DNA from: Tritonibacter mobilis
GTDB lineage: Bacteria > Pseudomonadota > Alphaproteobacteria > Rhodobacterales > Rhodobacteraceae
Length of the DNA stretch: 64,000 bases
Direction: 5' to 3'
NCBI RefSeq assembly: GCF_001681715.1
Contig: NZ_LNWY01000014.1
Coordinates: 248,001-312,000 of the forward strand
A program made the translations under genes and the position numbers. Each line of letters starts with the position of its first letter. Positions within the stretch are counted from its first letter, which is position 1. A model generated the notes under the pieces. The model was not told the DNA's origin and did not search any database. It was given only the letters and a program-made list of their open reading frames with translations. Shown piece after piece: positions 28,333 through 37,977 of the stretch.

Positions 28333-29019
28333 CTATTCAGGAAAAACCTGCGTCAGCGCATCCGAGCGGAGCATCGCACCCACCGTGACGATCTTCTGCG
28401 CCGCAACCAAAGACCCGCATTGCGCGCTTGCACAGTCCTGCGACGCATGCGCGGCTGTCAGCACCCTGTCACCCAGTTCAGTGTCAGCAGCAGAAAGACT
28501 GGCAAGCGTGACAGGCTCTGCCAGTTTCACCCCGGCGGACATCGCGGCCTCGTAAATCAGTTCTGCGCTGTAATAGGCGTCATTGCCGAGCTGAAACTGA
28601 ACATCAAAGGGCGCACCAAACGCCACATTCAGCGCATACCGGGCCAGCGGTCCCTGTAATTGCTGGCCATCCTCAAGCGTGCTGGACAGGCTTTCAATGC
28701 GATAGACCGCGTAGTCCTCTGGTGTCAGCTCTTCGACAAAGCGGTAGAGCATGACCTCTGTCACGCCCTCCGTCTCATCGACATAGACCACCCGCGGCCC
28801 GCCACTGGAGGCACGCAATATCCCGACCGTCGCCCATGGTGAGTCTGACGCATGTTTGAGCACATCATCCGCATCATTCAGACCATTTCGAAAAATCAGA
28901 TCGCCCGGCCGCCAATCCCATTCTGCCTCCGCCATGAGCCTTGCCCAATCTGGCTCATCCGACATCGCCGCTGAGGCCAGAGCCACGGCTCCCGCGACTA
29001 TCATCCCGTGCAATTTCAT
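28333..29019 (-). CDS. Exported YiiX-like protein with lost active site
   Basis: The 228-residue protein has a signal peptide (about 1-20) and the scaffold of the YiiX/NlpC-P60-like permuted papain family: PGDLIFRNG (about 39-47), a VGI strand, VDETEGV, a YRIE strand, FGAPFDVQF and YYSAELIYEAA. In E. coli YiiX the catalytic residues lie in SHTG and YCSE. Here those positions read ATVG and YSAE, so both the His and the Cys are replaced (by Thr and Ser). It is therefore probably a non-catalytic periplasmic binding or scaffold protein, or a serine variant. ATG 29019 has an AGAGG site upstream. It is unlinked to its neighbours. Confidence 0.65.
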   Translation of the reverse strand: MKLHGMIVAGAVALASAAMSDEPDWARLMAEAEWDWRPGDLIFRNGLNDADDVLKHASDSPWATVGILRASSGGPRVVYVDETEGVTEVMLYRFVEELTPEDYAVYRIESLSSTLEDGQQLQGPLARYALNVAFGAPFDVQFQLGNDAYYSAELIYEAAMSAGVKLAEPVTLASLSAADTELGDRVLTAAHASQDCASAQCGSLVAAQKIVTVGAMLRSDALTQVFPE

Positions 29020-29128
29020 CGCGCGTCCACCTCTCACCTCTGGCACAGAATTACACAGGCTTGCAGATCTCGGACAATCTATTCGCTGCTCTCTCACGGC
29101 ATGGCAGCTTCTCGCCCATGCAAACGCA

Positions 29129-29159
29129 AAAGCCCCGCCGGATGGATCGGCGGGGCTTT
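29129..29159 (-). terminator. Terminator of the DUF924 gene
   Basis: AAAGCCCCGCCG (29129-29140) pairs with CGGCGGGGCTTT (29148-29159); on the minus strand a T-run follows. It lies after the DUF924 stop. Confidence 0.85.
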
Positions 29160-29183
29160 ATAATGCTTCGAGATCAATCAGGT

Positions 29184-29762
29184 TCAGGCGATGGCCTGCA
29201 ACTCCCGCACGGTGGAGCCATAGCCACCGGCGCTGACGTAATCCAGTTCCGGCGCGGTGCTGTGGCGGTGCAGCGCCTCGTTTCGATAGGGAAAGCGGCC
29301 AAACAGGCGGATAACCTCGCGGTGCGCCCGCGCGTGCAGCAGGTTCTGCGCGCCGCTCTTGTCGAGCCGCTCGTGGATCAGACGCACACAGCGTTCCTGA
29401 TCGCACAGGCTCTCGGAATGCATCATCGGCAAATAGAAGAACTGCCGTGCAGGTTCATCGATTTTCAGATCCCATTTGCGATCCACTGCCGCCTTGGCCA
29501 CCGCAAGCGCAATATGGTCGGATGCGAAGGCCTTTGCTTCACCACGGAACATATTGCGCGGGAACTGGTCCAGTAGAATGATATAGGCCAATGTGCCACT
29601 GGGATAGGTCAGCCACAGCGAGTAGCTCCCCTCGCAGGCATTGCGCCATGCCTGTTCAAACCGCTTTCGGATCTCTGCGTCCAGCGCATCATCTTGGCGA
29701 TACCAGCCTTCTTCTCCGACCTCATCGAGCCAGAATTCCAGTATCTCTTCAGGGGCTGCCAT
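29184..29762 (-). CDS. DUF924 family protein
   Basis: The 192-residue protein is mainly helical and shows DUF924 signatures: ILEFWLDEVGEEGWYRQDDA at the start, LILLDQFPRN-like IILLDQFPRNMFRGEAKAFA, FFYLPMMHSE and a C-terminal HR.iI.rFGRFPyRN block. DUF924 proteins resemble TPR-like folds; their function is not established. I use ATG 29762 with GGAGA upstream; ATG 29804 is possible. It lies between the YiiX-like gene and an MFS carrier on the same strand, each with its own terminator. Confidence 0.85.
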   Translation of the reverse strand: MAAPEEILEFWLDEVGEEGWYRQDDALDAEIRKRFEQAWRNACEGSYSLWLTYPSGTLAYIILLDQFPRNMFRGEAKAFASDHIALAVAKAAVDRKWDLKIDEPARQFFYLPMMHSESLCDQERCVRLIHERLDKSGAQNLLHARAHREVIRLFGRFPYRNEALHRHSTAPELDYVSAGGYGSTVRELQAIA

Positions 29763-29848
29763 TGGTCTTTCTCCACCGGCTGTAAAACTATCGTGACACC
29801 CCATGATGAGCCTGATTCACGGGTCGAGTACAAGTGACGTTAAGTTAC

Positions 29849-29887
29849 AAAAAAGGCCACCTCCGTCACTTTTGTGAAGAGATGGCC
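29849..29887 (-). terminator. Terminator of the second MFS gene
   Basis: On the minus strand GGCCA...TGGCC (arms 29883-29887 and 29855-29859), with inner TCAC/GTGA pairing, is followed by TTTTTT. It ends the leftward MFS transcript. Confidence 0.7.
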
Positions 29888-29910
29888 AATTTTTCAGCGT
29901 GTTGGCGCTA

Positions 29911-31185
29911 TCAGCCTGTGGCAGCGGCGTTTTCTTGCTCTTCGAGTTCCGTCTCGATGGCATATTCCTGCGCCACTTCAACCGCGACCGAGGTCACAGA
30001 GGGGCTCATGGCAGGCATGACGCCGGTCTCTTCGACGGGAATGGTCGAACGCTGCGTTGCGCGATATCCGGCGTAGGCGACTAAGACCCCCAAGAGCACG
30101 GCCATAAACAGGAAGAAGCCGTTGGGGCCAAAGACCGCGTCTGACATCAGCCAACCGATGATCACCGGACCGCTACAGGCCCCCAGCCCGTTGATGAAGA
30201 TCAAACCGCCCGAGGCCGAGGCCATGTCGTCATGATCGAGGAAGTCATTGGTATGTGCCAGAAGCAGCGAGTAGAGCGGATTGATCAGCCCGCCGATGGT
30301 AAAGGCCGCAATCAGCAGCAATATAAAAGAACCGCTGAGCATCATCGCCATCACCGAGGTTACTCCGGCAATCCCGGCGACAAACATGATCAGCACACGC
30401 CGATCCATCCGGTCCGACAAGAATCCGAGCGGAAACTGCATGAACAAGGCACCGACATAAAAGCTCGCGGCAAAGAGCGAGACCTGATGTAGTTTCAGCC
30501 CGGCCTCGGTGGCGTAAACCGCCGACATACCAAACTGCGCAGAGAACACGCCGCCGATCAGGAACATCCCCACACAGCCCAGAGGGGACGCCTGCATCAG
30601 CTCGCGCAGGGTCATCCGCTTAGCAGTGTCAAAGGCGGGGGTTGGTGAAATCGACAGCAAAATCGGCGCAAAAGAGATCGAAACCGCGATAGAGGCAATC
30701 ACGAAGGGCAGATACCCCGCCGGATCACCGATCAGGATAAAGCCCTGCGCGGCCACCAGCCCCAGCGTCATCACGATCATATAGAGCGACAGCGCCTTGC
30801 CGCGGTTTTCATTGTCAGCCGCATTATTGAGCCAGCTCTCCGCCGTCACATACACGCCCGAGAAACAGAAACCGACGATCAGACGGCCCAGCATCCAGAT
30901 ATAGGGGTTCGGCAGTGCCGGATAGATCACCATCACCGCCGAAATCAATGAGGCCAGTGCCGCAAAGACCCGTACATGGCCCACACGCCGGATCATCCCC
31001 GGCGCCACCCATGACCCCAGCAGCAGACCGACAAAATAGGTGGACATCACCAGTGACATTGTCAGGGTTGAATAGCCCTCAATGCCACCGCGCACGCCCA
31101 GGAGCGTCCCCTGCAGGCCGTTGCCCAGCATCAAAAGGCCAATCCCCAAGAGGAGCGCCCAGGCGCTCGACAGAACTTGCAGCAT
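29911..31185 (-). CDS. MFS transporter, YcaD-like
   Basis: The 424-residue protein has about twelve membrane helices and begins LLLGIGLLMLGNGLQGTLLG, a form I know from YcaD-like carriers. The conserved loop after helix 2 is APGMIRRVGHVRVFAALA. The C-terminal 40 residues are cytoplasmic, polar and acidic (IETELEEQENAAATG). Substrate is unknown. It begins at ATG 31185 with a purine-rich ribosome site and stands alone. Confidence 0.85.
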   Translation of the reverse strand: MLQVLSSAWALLLGIGLLMLGNGLQGTLLGVRGGIEGYSTLTMSLVMSTYFVGLLLGSWVAPGMIRRVGHVRVFAALASLISAVMVIYPALPNPYIWMLGRLIVGFCFSGVYVTAESWLNNAADNENRGKALSLYMIVMTLGLVAAQGFILIGDPAGYLPFVIASIAVSISFAPILLSISPTPAFDTAKRMTLRELMQASPLGCVGMFLIGGVFSAQFGMSAVYATEAGLKLHQVSLFAASFYVGALFMQFPLGFLSDRMDRRVLIMFVAGIAGVTSVMAMMLSGSFILLLIAAFTIGGLINPLYSLLLAHTNDFLDHDDMASASGGLIFINGLGACSGPVIIGWLMSDAVFGPNGFFLFMAVLLGVLVAYAGYRATQRSTIPVEETGVMPAMSPSVTSVAVEVAQEYAIETELEEQENAAATG

Positions 31186-31470
31186 CTCGTCTCTTCTCCT
31201 TCGGTCAGAGTCAGGAGCCCGCGGGCCTCATGCCGCACGGTATTGTCGTAAAAACCCCGGCCCACGCCGAATAAGGAGTGGGGCAGAATGCAAACGCAAA
31301 CGCCCACGCGCGCCGCAAGGTTCCAGTCATGGTCTGTTTATCGTCACCCTGACCCGGCAATACCGACTCGGGGTGGTCTTGCGGCGACCTTTCGCACAGT
31401 CGGAGCATGGGTCAACCCCCTGCCCGGCCAAGCCTGGCGAACAAGGGGAGAAATGCATACTCCGCCCGTG
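31186..31470. other. Intergenic between MFS gene and queA
   Basis: These 285 bases carry the promoter of the leftward MFS gene and the end region of queA. I see no gene, terminator or repeat of note. Confidence 0.4.
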
Positions 31471-32520
31471 TCAGGGAATCAGCAGCGACGCGTCACCGTA
31501 AGAGAAGAACCGATAGCGTTCGGTTACCGCATGGGCGTAAACAGAGCGCATCCGTTCCTGTCCCATCAAGGCCGAAACCAGCATCATCAGGGTGGATTTG
31601 GGTAAATGGAAATTGGTCATCAGCGCATCGGCCACCCGAAAGATGAACCCCGGATAGATAAAGATATCCGTCTCACCTTCCCAAGGCGCAATCGCACCGC
31701 TGTCTCGCGCTGCACTTTCAATCAACCGCAGCGCCGTGGTGCCCACAGGGATCACCCGCTTGCCTGCGGTTTTGGTGGCGGCGATCTCGGCTGCGGCCTT
31801 GGCTGTCACCTGCCCCCATTCGGCGTGCATTTTGTGGCTGGTCACATCCTCGACCTTGACCGGCAGAAAGGTGCCCGCGCCCACATGCAGCGTCACATAG
31901 GTGAACTCCACCCCTTTGGCCGCGAGCGCTGCCAGCAACGGCTCGTCGAAATGCAGGCTCGCCGTCGGAGCCGCCACCGCGCCGGAACTGCGCGCCCAGA
32001 CGGTTTGATAATCGGTCTTGTCCTGCTCATCTGCGGGACGTTTGGCGGCGATATAAGGCGGCAGCGGCATCGCGCCCGCCTCGGCCAATGCGGAGTCGAA
32101 ATCATCGCCCGCCAGATTAAAGCGCAGCCGCCCTTGGCCCTCGACCACATCAACCAGCTCTGCCGAGAGCGTATCCGAGAAACGCACGGTTTCCCCGATC
32201 TTGATTTTCTTGAGCGGCTTCAAAAGACCACTCCAGCAGCCGTCGGCCTGCGGCTCCAGCAATGTCACCTCAATACGGGCGGACACCGGGCCTTGGGCAG
32301 AGGTGCGATGCCGCTGCCCGCTCAGCCGCGCGGGGATCACGCGCGTGTCGTTCAGCACCAGCCGGTCACCAGCATTCAGCCATTGCAGCAGATCGGTGAC
32401 GCGGGCATCGGTGATCCGGTCCTGTTCTGCCACCAGCAAACGCGCCGAAGAGCGCGGCACGGCGGGCCGTGTCGCAATCAGATCCTCGGGCAGGTCGAAA
32501 TCAAAATCGCTCAGTTTCAT
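31471..32520 (-). CDS. queA: S-adenosylmethionine:tRNA ribosyltransferase-isomerase
   Basis: QueA transfers the ribosyl part of SAM to preQ1 at tRNA position 34, giving epoxyqueuosine. The 349-residue protein has the family blocks [16 protein letters not shown] (near the start), [39 protein letters not shown] with HFD, and the closing [15 protein letters not shown] and [15 protein letters not shown] start at ATG 32520 ([10 protein letters not shown]). The ribosome site is weak. It is 84 bases downstream of the large AsmA/YhdP-like gene on the same strand. tgt is not in the window. Confidence 0.96.
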   Translation of the reverse strand: MKLSDFDFDLPEDLIATRPAVPRSSARLLVAEQDRITDARVTDLLQWLNAGDRLVLNDTRVIPARLSGQRHRTSAQGPVSARIEVTLLEPQADGCWSGLLKPLKKIKIGETVRFSDTLSAELVDVVEGQGRLRFNLAGDDFDSALAEAGAMPLPPYIAAKRPADEQDKTDYQTVWARSSGAVAAPTASLHFDEPLLAALAAKGVEFTYVTLHVGAGTFLPVKVEDVTSHKMHAEWGQVTAKAAAEIAATKTAGKRVIPVGTTALRLIESAARDSGAIAPWEGETDIFIYPGFIFRVADALMTNFHLPKSTLMMLVSALMGQERMRSVYAHAVTERYRFFSYGDASLLIP

Positions 32521-32604
32521 GGCTCGCGCGATACTGCGCGCCTGCGCAAAAGTCCATGGGCCATCGCACCGCGTCTCCATGCTTGGCCCCTACAAGAGGT
32601 CAGC

Positions 32605-35600
32605 CTAGCGCGCTTCGCGCCGCCGTATCCGCTCTTCTCGCAGTTCTTCTGCTGTTTTGCGGCGCTCTTCTTTCGGGGGTGGCGTTGCCCCCGGAGCCTT
32701 CGGGGCCTCACCGCGAAAAATCTCACGCAAGAATCCCGGCGCAATGCCCGACAGCGGATTGACGGAAACCACCGGATCCGCCGCCTTGCCTTTAACGGTA
32801 AAGGAGAACCCAAACAGCCCCTCGCCCTTGCGGGTCAGCACGCTGCCGATCGCATTGACTAGATAGATTGGCGAGAGCACCCCGCGCATGTTCATCTGAC
32901 TGGTGGTGAGGTCATAAACCCCATCCATCGACAGGCCAATCGACGGCCCCACCGCCGAGGAATTGACCAGTGTCAGATACCGCGACCCAAGCCGGAAATC
33001 CGCTTCCATCGAAGTGAACAGAATGCCTTGACCGGACAGCTCATCAAACAGCCCCACAAGGCTGAGCGAGTTGATCAGAGCCGCAATCGTCGGCGTGTTT
33101 TTGACCCGGATGTTATTCACCCGCAGCTGACCGTTGTATTCGCCCGGTTGCACCGCTGGCACCATGGTCATCTCAAAACTGCCGCCATAGCCATCGCGCA
33201 TCACTTCGGCGGCGCGAAATACGCCGCCCGCATCCGCAGAGCGCAGCCGCATGGCCAGCCCCCCGGCCTGTGGCACCACCACCCCTTCGACCGGGGTCAG
33301 CGTGTTCAGATTGCCGGTGAAGGAGCCGTTAAAGCCCCCAAGCGTGTCAAAGCGCCCCTGAAACCGCGACAGCGACAACTCTTGTGTCACCTGCAGCCGA
33401 TCAATCGCCAATGAAATGGGCGTGTTACTGCCGCCACCACCCGCCGAGCGCCCCTCATCCCGGCTGCTGAACGGCGCGCGTTCCAGATCAATCCAGCCCC
33501 CCGTCATCGAGAGCGAAGGCGTCGCATTGCCCCGTCCCCTCAGCGTGACCGGACCCTGCAACCAGCCGCCGAGAGACACAGAGGAAAACTGCGCCTGATC
33601 CAGACCGCCGTCAGGCTTGACCGTGACCCGCCCCGCGGCGCGCAGCCCTGTGGCCTCGAGCACCAGATTTTCAATTGAGGGCGTCTTTTGCAGCACCGTG
33701 TTAAAGGACAACCTGCCCGCGCTGCCTTCGGATTTGCTCCAGCCAAGCTCTGCCAGTCGCAGACCAACCCCTTTGAGATCGCTATTCACCGAAAGTTGCA
33801 CCGGCTCACCGGGCGGCAAGACCGCCTTTAGGATCGCACGCCCGCTGCCACTGACCATCCCGTCTGGCAACCCGATATTGAGCGCCTTCATGGTGCGTGG
33901 CGACAATTCAATATGGCCCTCAATGGTGCCATCCGGCGGGTTGCCGGGCCGGATGCCCTGACGCCATTTGGCCCGAATAGGCACCCCGGCAAAGGTGCCG
34001 GGCCCCGAGACGGTCACATGAGCATTGTCGCCAGAGATCGACAGCGCATCGGCGGCAATCGGATATCCGGGCACCAGCACGTCGCTCGCCACCCGCCGCA
34101 GCTGGCCTGCGTAGTGATAGTCCACCTCTGCCACATCGAGCTTTTTCTTCAATGGCATCGAGGCGGTTGCGCTCAGCTCCACTTCACCGCTGCCCAGCCC
34201 GACCGGCAGGCCGACGTTGCTCAATATGGTCAGCGGTTCACGGTTGAGGAGCGACAGGGCCGCCAATGCAGTGCCTTTCAACTCGGCCCGCAAAATCCCA
34301 AGACTGTTGTCCCCTTTCAGCGAAGTATCCGGGATAATGAATGACGTCCCCGCCAGATCCATCTGCCCGCCCTGTCTCGCAGTCACACCGCCCTCGGTGG
34401 CGGTCACAACCAGCCGCTTGCCATAGATGCTCAGTTGTCCGGCCGCCCCTTTGAGGAGCGGATAGAATTTATTGAACCTGACGGTGCCGTTTTCAAACCC
34501 GAGATCCACCGCCACAAAGGGCTTTTCCGCATCGCGACCGCGCAGCGCAAATTGGGCGTCGCGAATGTCACCCGCCAGCACATTCTCTGCAAACCAGGCT
34601 CTTGGCTTTGGCGGCGCAGACGGGGGCCACATTTCCTTGACCATCGCCACATCCAGTTGGTCGGCAGACCCTTGCAGATCGTAGCTCCAACCTTTGGCAC
34701 CGGCCCGAACCTCGCCCCGCAGCAGCAGATCGGTGTCTCCCTGCTGCACCAGCGCCTCACCAAGGCGCAACCGGAAGGGCTGCAATTCCATCAGGAAATC
34801 TGCCTGTACCCCGGAAAACGCCAGAGGATCAGGATAAAGACGCAGCGGATTGACCTTGAGATCAGAGAAACTCAACTGCCCGACCAATTGCGTCAGCCTG
34901 CCATCGCGCACGCCCACCAGCTCTGCACGCCCCTCCATCTGGCCACTGACCCAGCCGCTCTCCACCGAGAGACGGGTAAACGCCAGTTCTTGGCGCGCCG
35001 GATCAAAGGTGAAAAAGCTCTGCGCCGATTGCAGCGGCACCGGCTTCAGTTGATCGTTTGGCTGGATCACGCCCGTGCCGATCTCCAAACTTGCCGTCAG
35101 CGGCAGCAGTTTGCCGTCGCTGTCCACGGCCCCGCGCAGGGCACCTGAAATCGGCGCGCGCAGCACATCCAGCCACCCGAACGCCGGGCTCTGGCTGGCG
35201 ATATCGACGCTGGGCACCTGATCGACCACCACAGCGAACTCCGCCGCCGTGTCGCCAATATCCGACCGATAATTGGCATCCACCGTGCTGGCATATTCGC
35301 GCCCGCTCAAGACCGAAAAACCGGCATCAATATTGACGCTATCGCCCTCACGCGACAGCAACACCGCACCACCATCGAGCGTCCACGCGCGGTCAATACG
35401 GCGGTCAATGTAGTTCAGCGTCACCGATTGGGTCTCGACCCGCGTCACCGCCGACAGGATCGGCAGTTCCAACTGGCGATCCCATGTGTCGATCAGTTGC
35501 GGCAGGTTGCGCGCCTGCCGCAGCGGCGTTGCCCCATCGGAAAAACTGAGCGCCACCGCCCCGTCACGCCCGGTCTCAAGCGTTGCAAACAACCCCGAGA

Positions 35601-36126
35601 GCGAAATCAGTTTGGGTCGAAGCTGACCGCGCAGGAGCGGGCGCATGGCAAGCGCCGCCTGCGCATCCTCCAGATGCACGGCCGGGCTGCCATCGGGATA
35701 AAACAGCGTCACATCACGCAGCGAGAGCCGCGGTCGCCAGCCACTGTGCACCACCAGTTCGATCTCGCCAAACTCGATCTGCAACCCGCCCAGATGCCGC
35801 TCAATCCGCCGCTCTGCCTCGGCGCGCAACCATTGCGGCGCATCCAGTCTCTTGTCCAAAAGCACCATCGCTGCAGCCGCGAACACGGCCAGAAGCGCCA
35901 CCAGCCAGACACCGCTCTTCCACATGCGCCGCCGCCAGCGCCGGGATTTGGCGGCAGGTTCTGGATCAGGTGCGGGATCGGTTCCTGAATCGGCGGGCGG
36001 CGCGTCTGTGGTGTCGGTCTCGAAGGTGTCGGTCTCGGAGGATACGTCAGGCCGCGCATCTTCTGCCGCCTCTGACAGGTCATCCTGCGGCGATGAGACG
36101 ATCTGTGGTTTTCCTTCGCCCGACAT
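32605..36126 (-). CDS. AsmA/YhdP-like large inner-membrane protein
   Basis: AsmA-superfamily proteins such as YhdP and TamB-like bridges move phospholipid between inner and outer membranes. The 1173-residue product has an acidic cytoplasmic N-terminus (about 1-60), one membrane helix (about 72-92), and a very long beta-rich periplasmic part with short amphipathic strands. Features include a YhdP/DUF3971-like middle and a C-terminal AsmA_2 region (AALINSLSLVGLFDELSGQG, YDLTTSQMNMRGVLSP). The final 30 residues are charged. It is divergent from bcp with a 61-base gap and precedes queA. The lipid-bridge role is inferred from the family. Confidence 0.8.
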   Translation of the reverse strand: MSGEGKPQIVSSPQDDLSEAAEDARPDVSSETDTFETDTTDAPPADSGTDPAPDPEPAAKSRRWRRRMWKSGVWLVALLAVFAAAAMVLLDKRLDAPQWLRAEAERRIERHLGGLQIEFGEIELVVHSGWRPRLSLRDVTLFYPDGSPAVHLEDAQAALAMRPLLRGQLRPKLISLSGLFATLETGRDGAVALSFSDGATPLRQARNLPQLIDTWDRQLELPILSAVTRVETQSVTLNYIDRRIDRAWTLDGGAVLLSREGDSVNIDAGFSVLSGREYASTVDANYRSDIGDTAAEFAVVVDQVPSVDIASQSPAFGWLDVLRAPISGALRGAVDSDGKLLPLTASLEIGTGVIQPNDQLKPVPLQSAQSFFTFDPARQELAFTRLSVESGWVSGQMEGRAELVGVRDGRLTQLVGQLSFSDLKVNPLRLYPDPLAFSGVQADFLMELQPFRLRLGEALVQQGDTDLLLRGEVRAGAKGWSYDLQGSADQLDVAMVKEMWPPSAPPKPRAWFAENVLAGDIRDAQFALRGRDAEKPFVAVDLGFENGTVRFNKFYPLLKGAAGQLSIYGKRLVVTATEGGVTARQGGQMDLAGTSFIIPDTSLKGDNSLGILRAELKGTALAALSLLNREPLTILSNVGLPVGLGSGEVELSATASMPLKKKLDVAEVDYHYAGQLRRVASDVLVPGYPIAADALSISGDNAHVTVSGPGTFAGVPIRAKWRQGIRPGNPPDGTIEGHIELSPRTMKALNIGLPDGMVSGSGRAILKAVLPPGEPVQLSVNSDLKGVGLRLAELGWSKSEGSAGRLSFNTVLQKTPSIENLVLEATGLRAAGRVTVKPDGGLDQAQFSSVSLGGWLQGPVTLRGRGNATPSLSMTGGWIDLERAPFSSRDEGRSAGGGGSNTPISLAIDRLQVTQELSLSRFQGRFDTLGGFNGSFTGNLNTLTPVEGVVVPQAGGLAMRLRSADAGGVFRAAEVMRDGYGGSFEMTMVPAVQPGEYNGQLRVNNIRVKNTPTIAALINSLSLVGLFDELSGQGILFTSMEADFRLGSRYLTLVNSSAVGPSIGLSMDGVYDLTTSQMNMRGVLSPIYLVNAIGSVLTRKGEGLFGFSFTVKGKAADPVVSVNPLSGIAPGFLREIFRGEAPKAPGATPPPKEERRKTAEELREERIRRREAR

Positions 36127-36187
36127 GATCTATGTATGGTTCGCAACTGCAAGATTTCTTGCGCGAACCCTTGAGGAGACCCAAAAC

Positions 36188-36649
36188 ATGCTCGAACCCT
36201 CTGACCTTGCCCCCGCGTTCACCCTGCCACGCGACGGCGGCGGTGAAGTTGCCCTTTCGGACCTGAAGGGTCAGGTCGTTGTTCTGTTTTTCTATCCCCG
36301 CGATGATACGCCGGGTTGCACCAAGGAATCCATCGGATTTTCCGAACATCTGCAGGCCTTTGCCGATGCAGGGGCCGCAGTGTTTGGCATTTCCCGCGAC
36401 ACGGTCGCAAAACACGATAAATTCGTCGCAAAACATGGGCTTACCGTACCGCTTTTGTCAGATACCGACAGCAGCATGTGCGAAGACTACGGCGTCTGGG
36501 TGGAAAAGAACATGTATGGCCGCAAGAGCATGGGCATTGAGCGTTCGACGTTTCTCATCGACCGCGACGGAAAAATCGCCCGCATCTGGCGCAAAGTCAA
36601 AGTGCCCGGCCACGTCGAAGAGGTCCTTGAGGCGGTGAAAACCCTCTGA
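36188..36649 (+). CDS. bcp: Peroxiredoxin, Bcp/PrxQ family
   Basis: This thiol peroxidase reduces peroxides in the cytoplasm. The 153-residue protein has the peroxidatic Cys44 in FFYPRDDTPGCTKES. The second Cys that many PrxQ members carry five residues later is missing (Ile in its place); another Cys lies at 98 (SSMCEDYGVW). It may therefore work as a one-Cys or alternative two-Cys enzyme. ATG 36188 has GAGGAG nine bases upstream. The open frame extends upstream into the divergent gene but without a start signal. GC-rich repeat sequence follows. Confidence 0.93.
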   Translation: MLEPSDLAPAFTLPRDGGGEVALSDLKGQVVVLFFYPRDDTPGCTKESIGFSEHLQAFADAGAAVFGISRDTVAKHDKFVAKHGLTVPLLSDTDSSMCEDYGVWVEKNMYGRKSMGIERSTFLIDRDGKIARIWRKVKVPGHVEEVLEAVKTL

Positions 36650-36897
36650 TCAACGCCAACAAAAACCGGGCAGCTCCCGCCCCTTTTTGAGGTGCGGCAG
36701 AGCCACCCCCAAAAGCGTTGCGCCGGGCGGGGCCGCGCCGAAGGCGCGGCCCCGCCCTCCGGCGATTTGCACAGCAAAGCGCAAAACCTCCAGCCTGCAA
36801 ACCTGATATTTCGCTCTGGTGCGCCTTGATCCATCTGCCCGCCTGACCGCATACACCGCACAACCCATAAGACTCAGGACGCCAATCGGACAGGACC
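36650..36897. other. Intergenic bcp / DUF455 with GC palindrome
   Basis: It contains the long hairpin at 36721-36764 and, before it, GGGCAGCTCCCGCCCC with TTTTT (about 36668-36690), which may end bcp transcription. No gene is supported. Composition is like 2730-3006 and 40932-41080. Confidence 0.5.
36721..36764. repeat. Perfect 15-bp stem GC-rich hairpin
   Basis: GGGCGGGGCCGCGCC (36725-36739) and GGCGCGGCCCCGCCC (36743-36757) are exact complements around a GAA loop. Outer CGCC/GGCG can extend the stem past one bulge. No T-run follows. It is of the same kind as the structure at 2797-2834. Confidence 0.8.
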
Positions 36898-37740
36898 ATG
36901 ACTCAAAGCTCCCTCACCCTCGCCCAGATGGCCACCGACGTGCTCAATTGTGCCGATGGGCGCGCCAAGACCGCCCTGTCGCATAAACACGCTGCCGCCT
37001 GGCGTGCATCCCGCGCAGGGGATGCCCCCGAAATTGCCATCGGCAGCGCCACGCCGCCGCTGCACCCTGCCCGCCCAGCTGAGCCAGAGCTGCTGCACCC
37101 TCGCGATGTGCCAAAACGCAAACCCGGTTCGCCGCAGGGGCGCATCGCACTGCTGCATGCGGTGGCCCATATCGAACTCAACGCCGTCGATCTGCATTGG
37201 GACATTATCGCGCGCTTTACCCATGTCCCGATGCCGCTTGGCTTTTACGATGACTGGGTCAAATCCGCTGATGAAGAATCCAAGCATTTCAACCTGATGT
37301 GCGATTGCCTTGAAAGCCTTGGCAGCCACTATGGCGCCCTGCCCGCCCATGCGGGCATGTGGCGCGCTGCCGAGGACACTGTGGATGATCTGATGGGACG
37401 CCTTGCCGTGGTGCCCATGGTACTGGAAGCGCGCGGGCTGGATGTGACCCCGGGCATGATTGCGCTTTTTCGCAAAGCCGGTGTGCAACAGGCGCTTGAT
37501 GCGCTCGAAGTGATCTATGCCGAAGAGGTCGGCCATGTGGCTTACGGCGCCAAATGGTTCAATTTCCTCTGCGGGCGCGACAACCTCGACCCAAAGGCCG
37601 AGTTCCACGCATTGGTGCAGAAATATTTCCACGGCGCGCTCAAACCGCCCTTCAACGAGGAAAAACGCGCCGACGCGGGCCTGCCGCCGGACTTCTATTG
37701 GCCGCTCGCGGACGGTGAGGCCCCAGCCTACGCCCGCTAA
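36898..37740 (+). CDS. DUF455 ferritin-like protein
   Basis: The 280-residue protein has a four-helix ferritin-like domain from about residue 75. Likely di-iron ligands are seen in HAVAHIELNAVDLHWD, DWVKSADEESKHF, VPMVLEARGLDVTP and VIYAEEVGHVAYG, i.e. four helices each with E or E..H. DUF455 proteins resemble the tRNA hydroxylase MiaE and other di-iron oxidases, but the substrate is unknown. ATG 36898 lies after an AGGAC site. It stands alone between bcp and the M23 peptidase gene. Confidence 0.82.
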   Translation: MTQSSLTLAQMATDVLNCADGRAKTALSHKHAAAWRASRAGDAPEIAIGSATPPLHPARPAEPELLHPRDVPKRKPGSPQGRIALLHAVAHIELNAVDLHWDIIARFTHVPMPLGFYDDWVKSADEESKHFNLMCDCLESLGSHYGALPAHAGMWRAAEDTVDDLMGRLAVVPMVLEARGLDVTPGMIALFRKAGVQQALDALEVIYAEEVGHVAYGAKWFNFLCGRDNLDPKAEFHALVQKYFHGALKPPFNEEKRADAGLPPDFYWPLADGEAPAYAR

Positions 37741-37977
37741 AGACGAATCTTTTGCAAGACATGACCGCAATGCGCGAAAATCAGAGGTAAACCGCCCCAT
37801 ATCGGCAGTTTTCTGCCCAAGGCCAAGGAATTGCGCGACAGATTGGTCACCGGGGCGGAACAGGGTTGCTGAATGGCCACAGTCTGGCTATTTCATCTTG
37901 CCAAGGCTGGTCGTGTCGCAAAACTCCCGGAGGCAGGAGGACAGGGCCACAAAGGGATGGAATGAGGATATCGGGTC

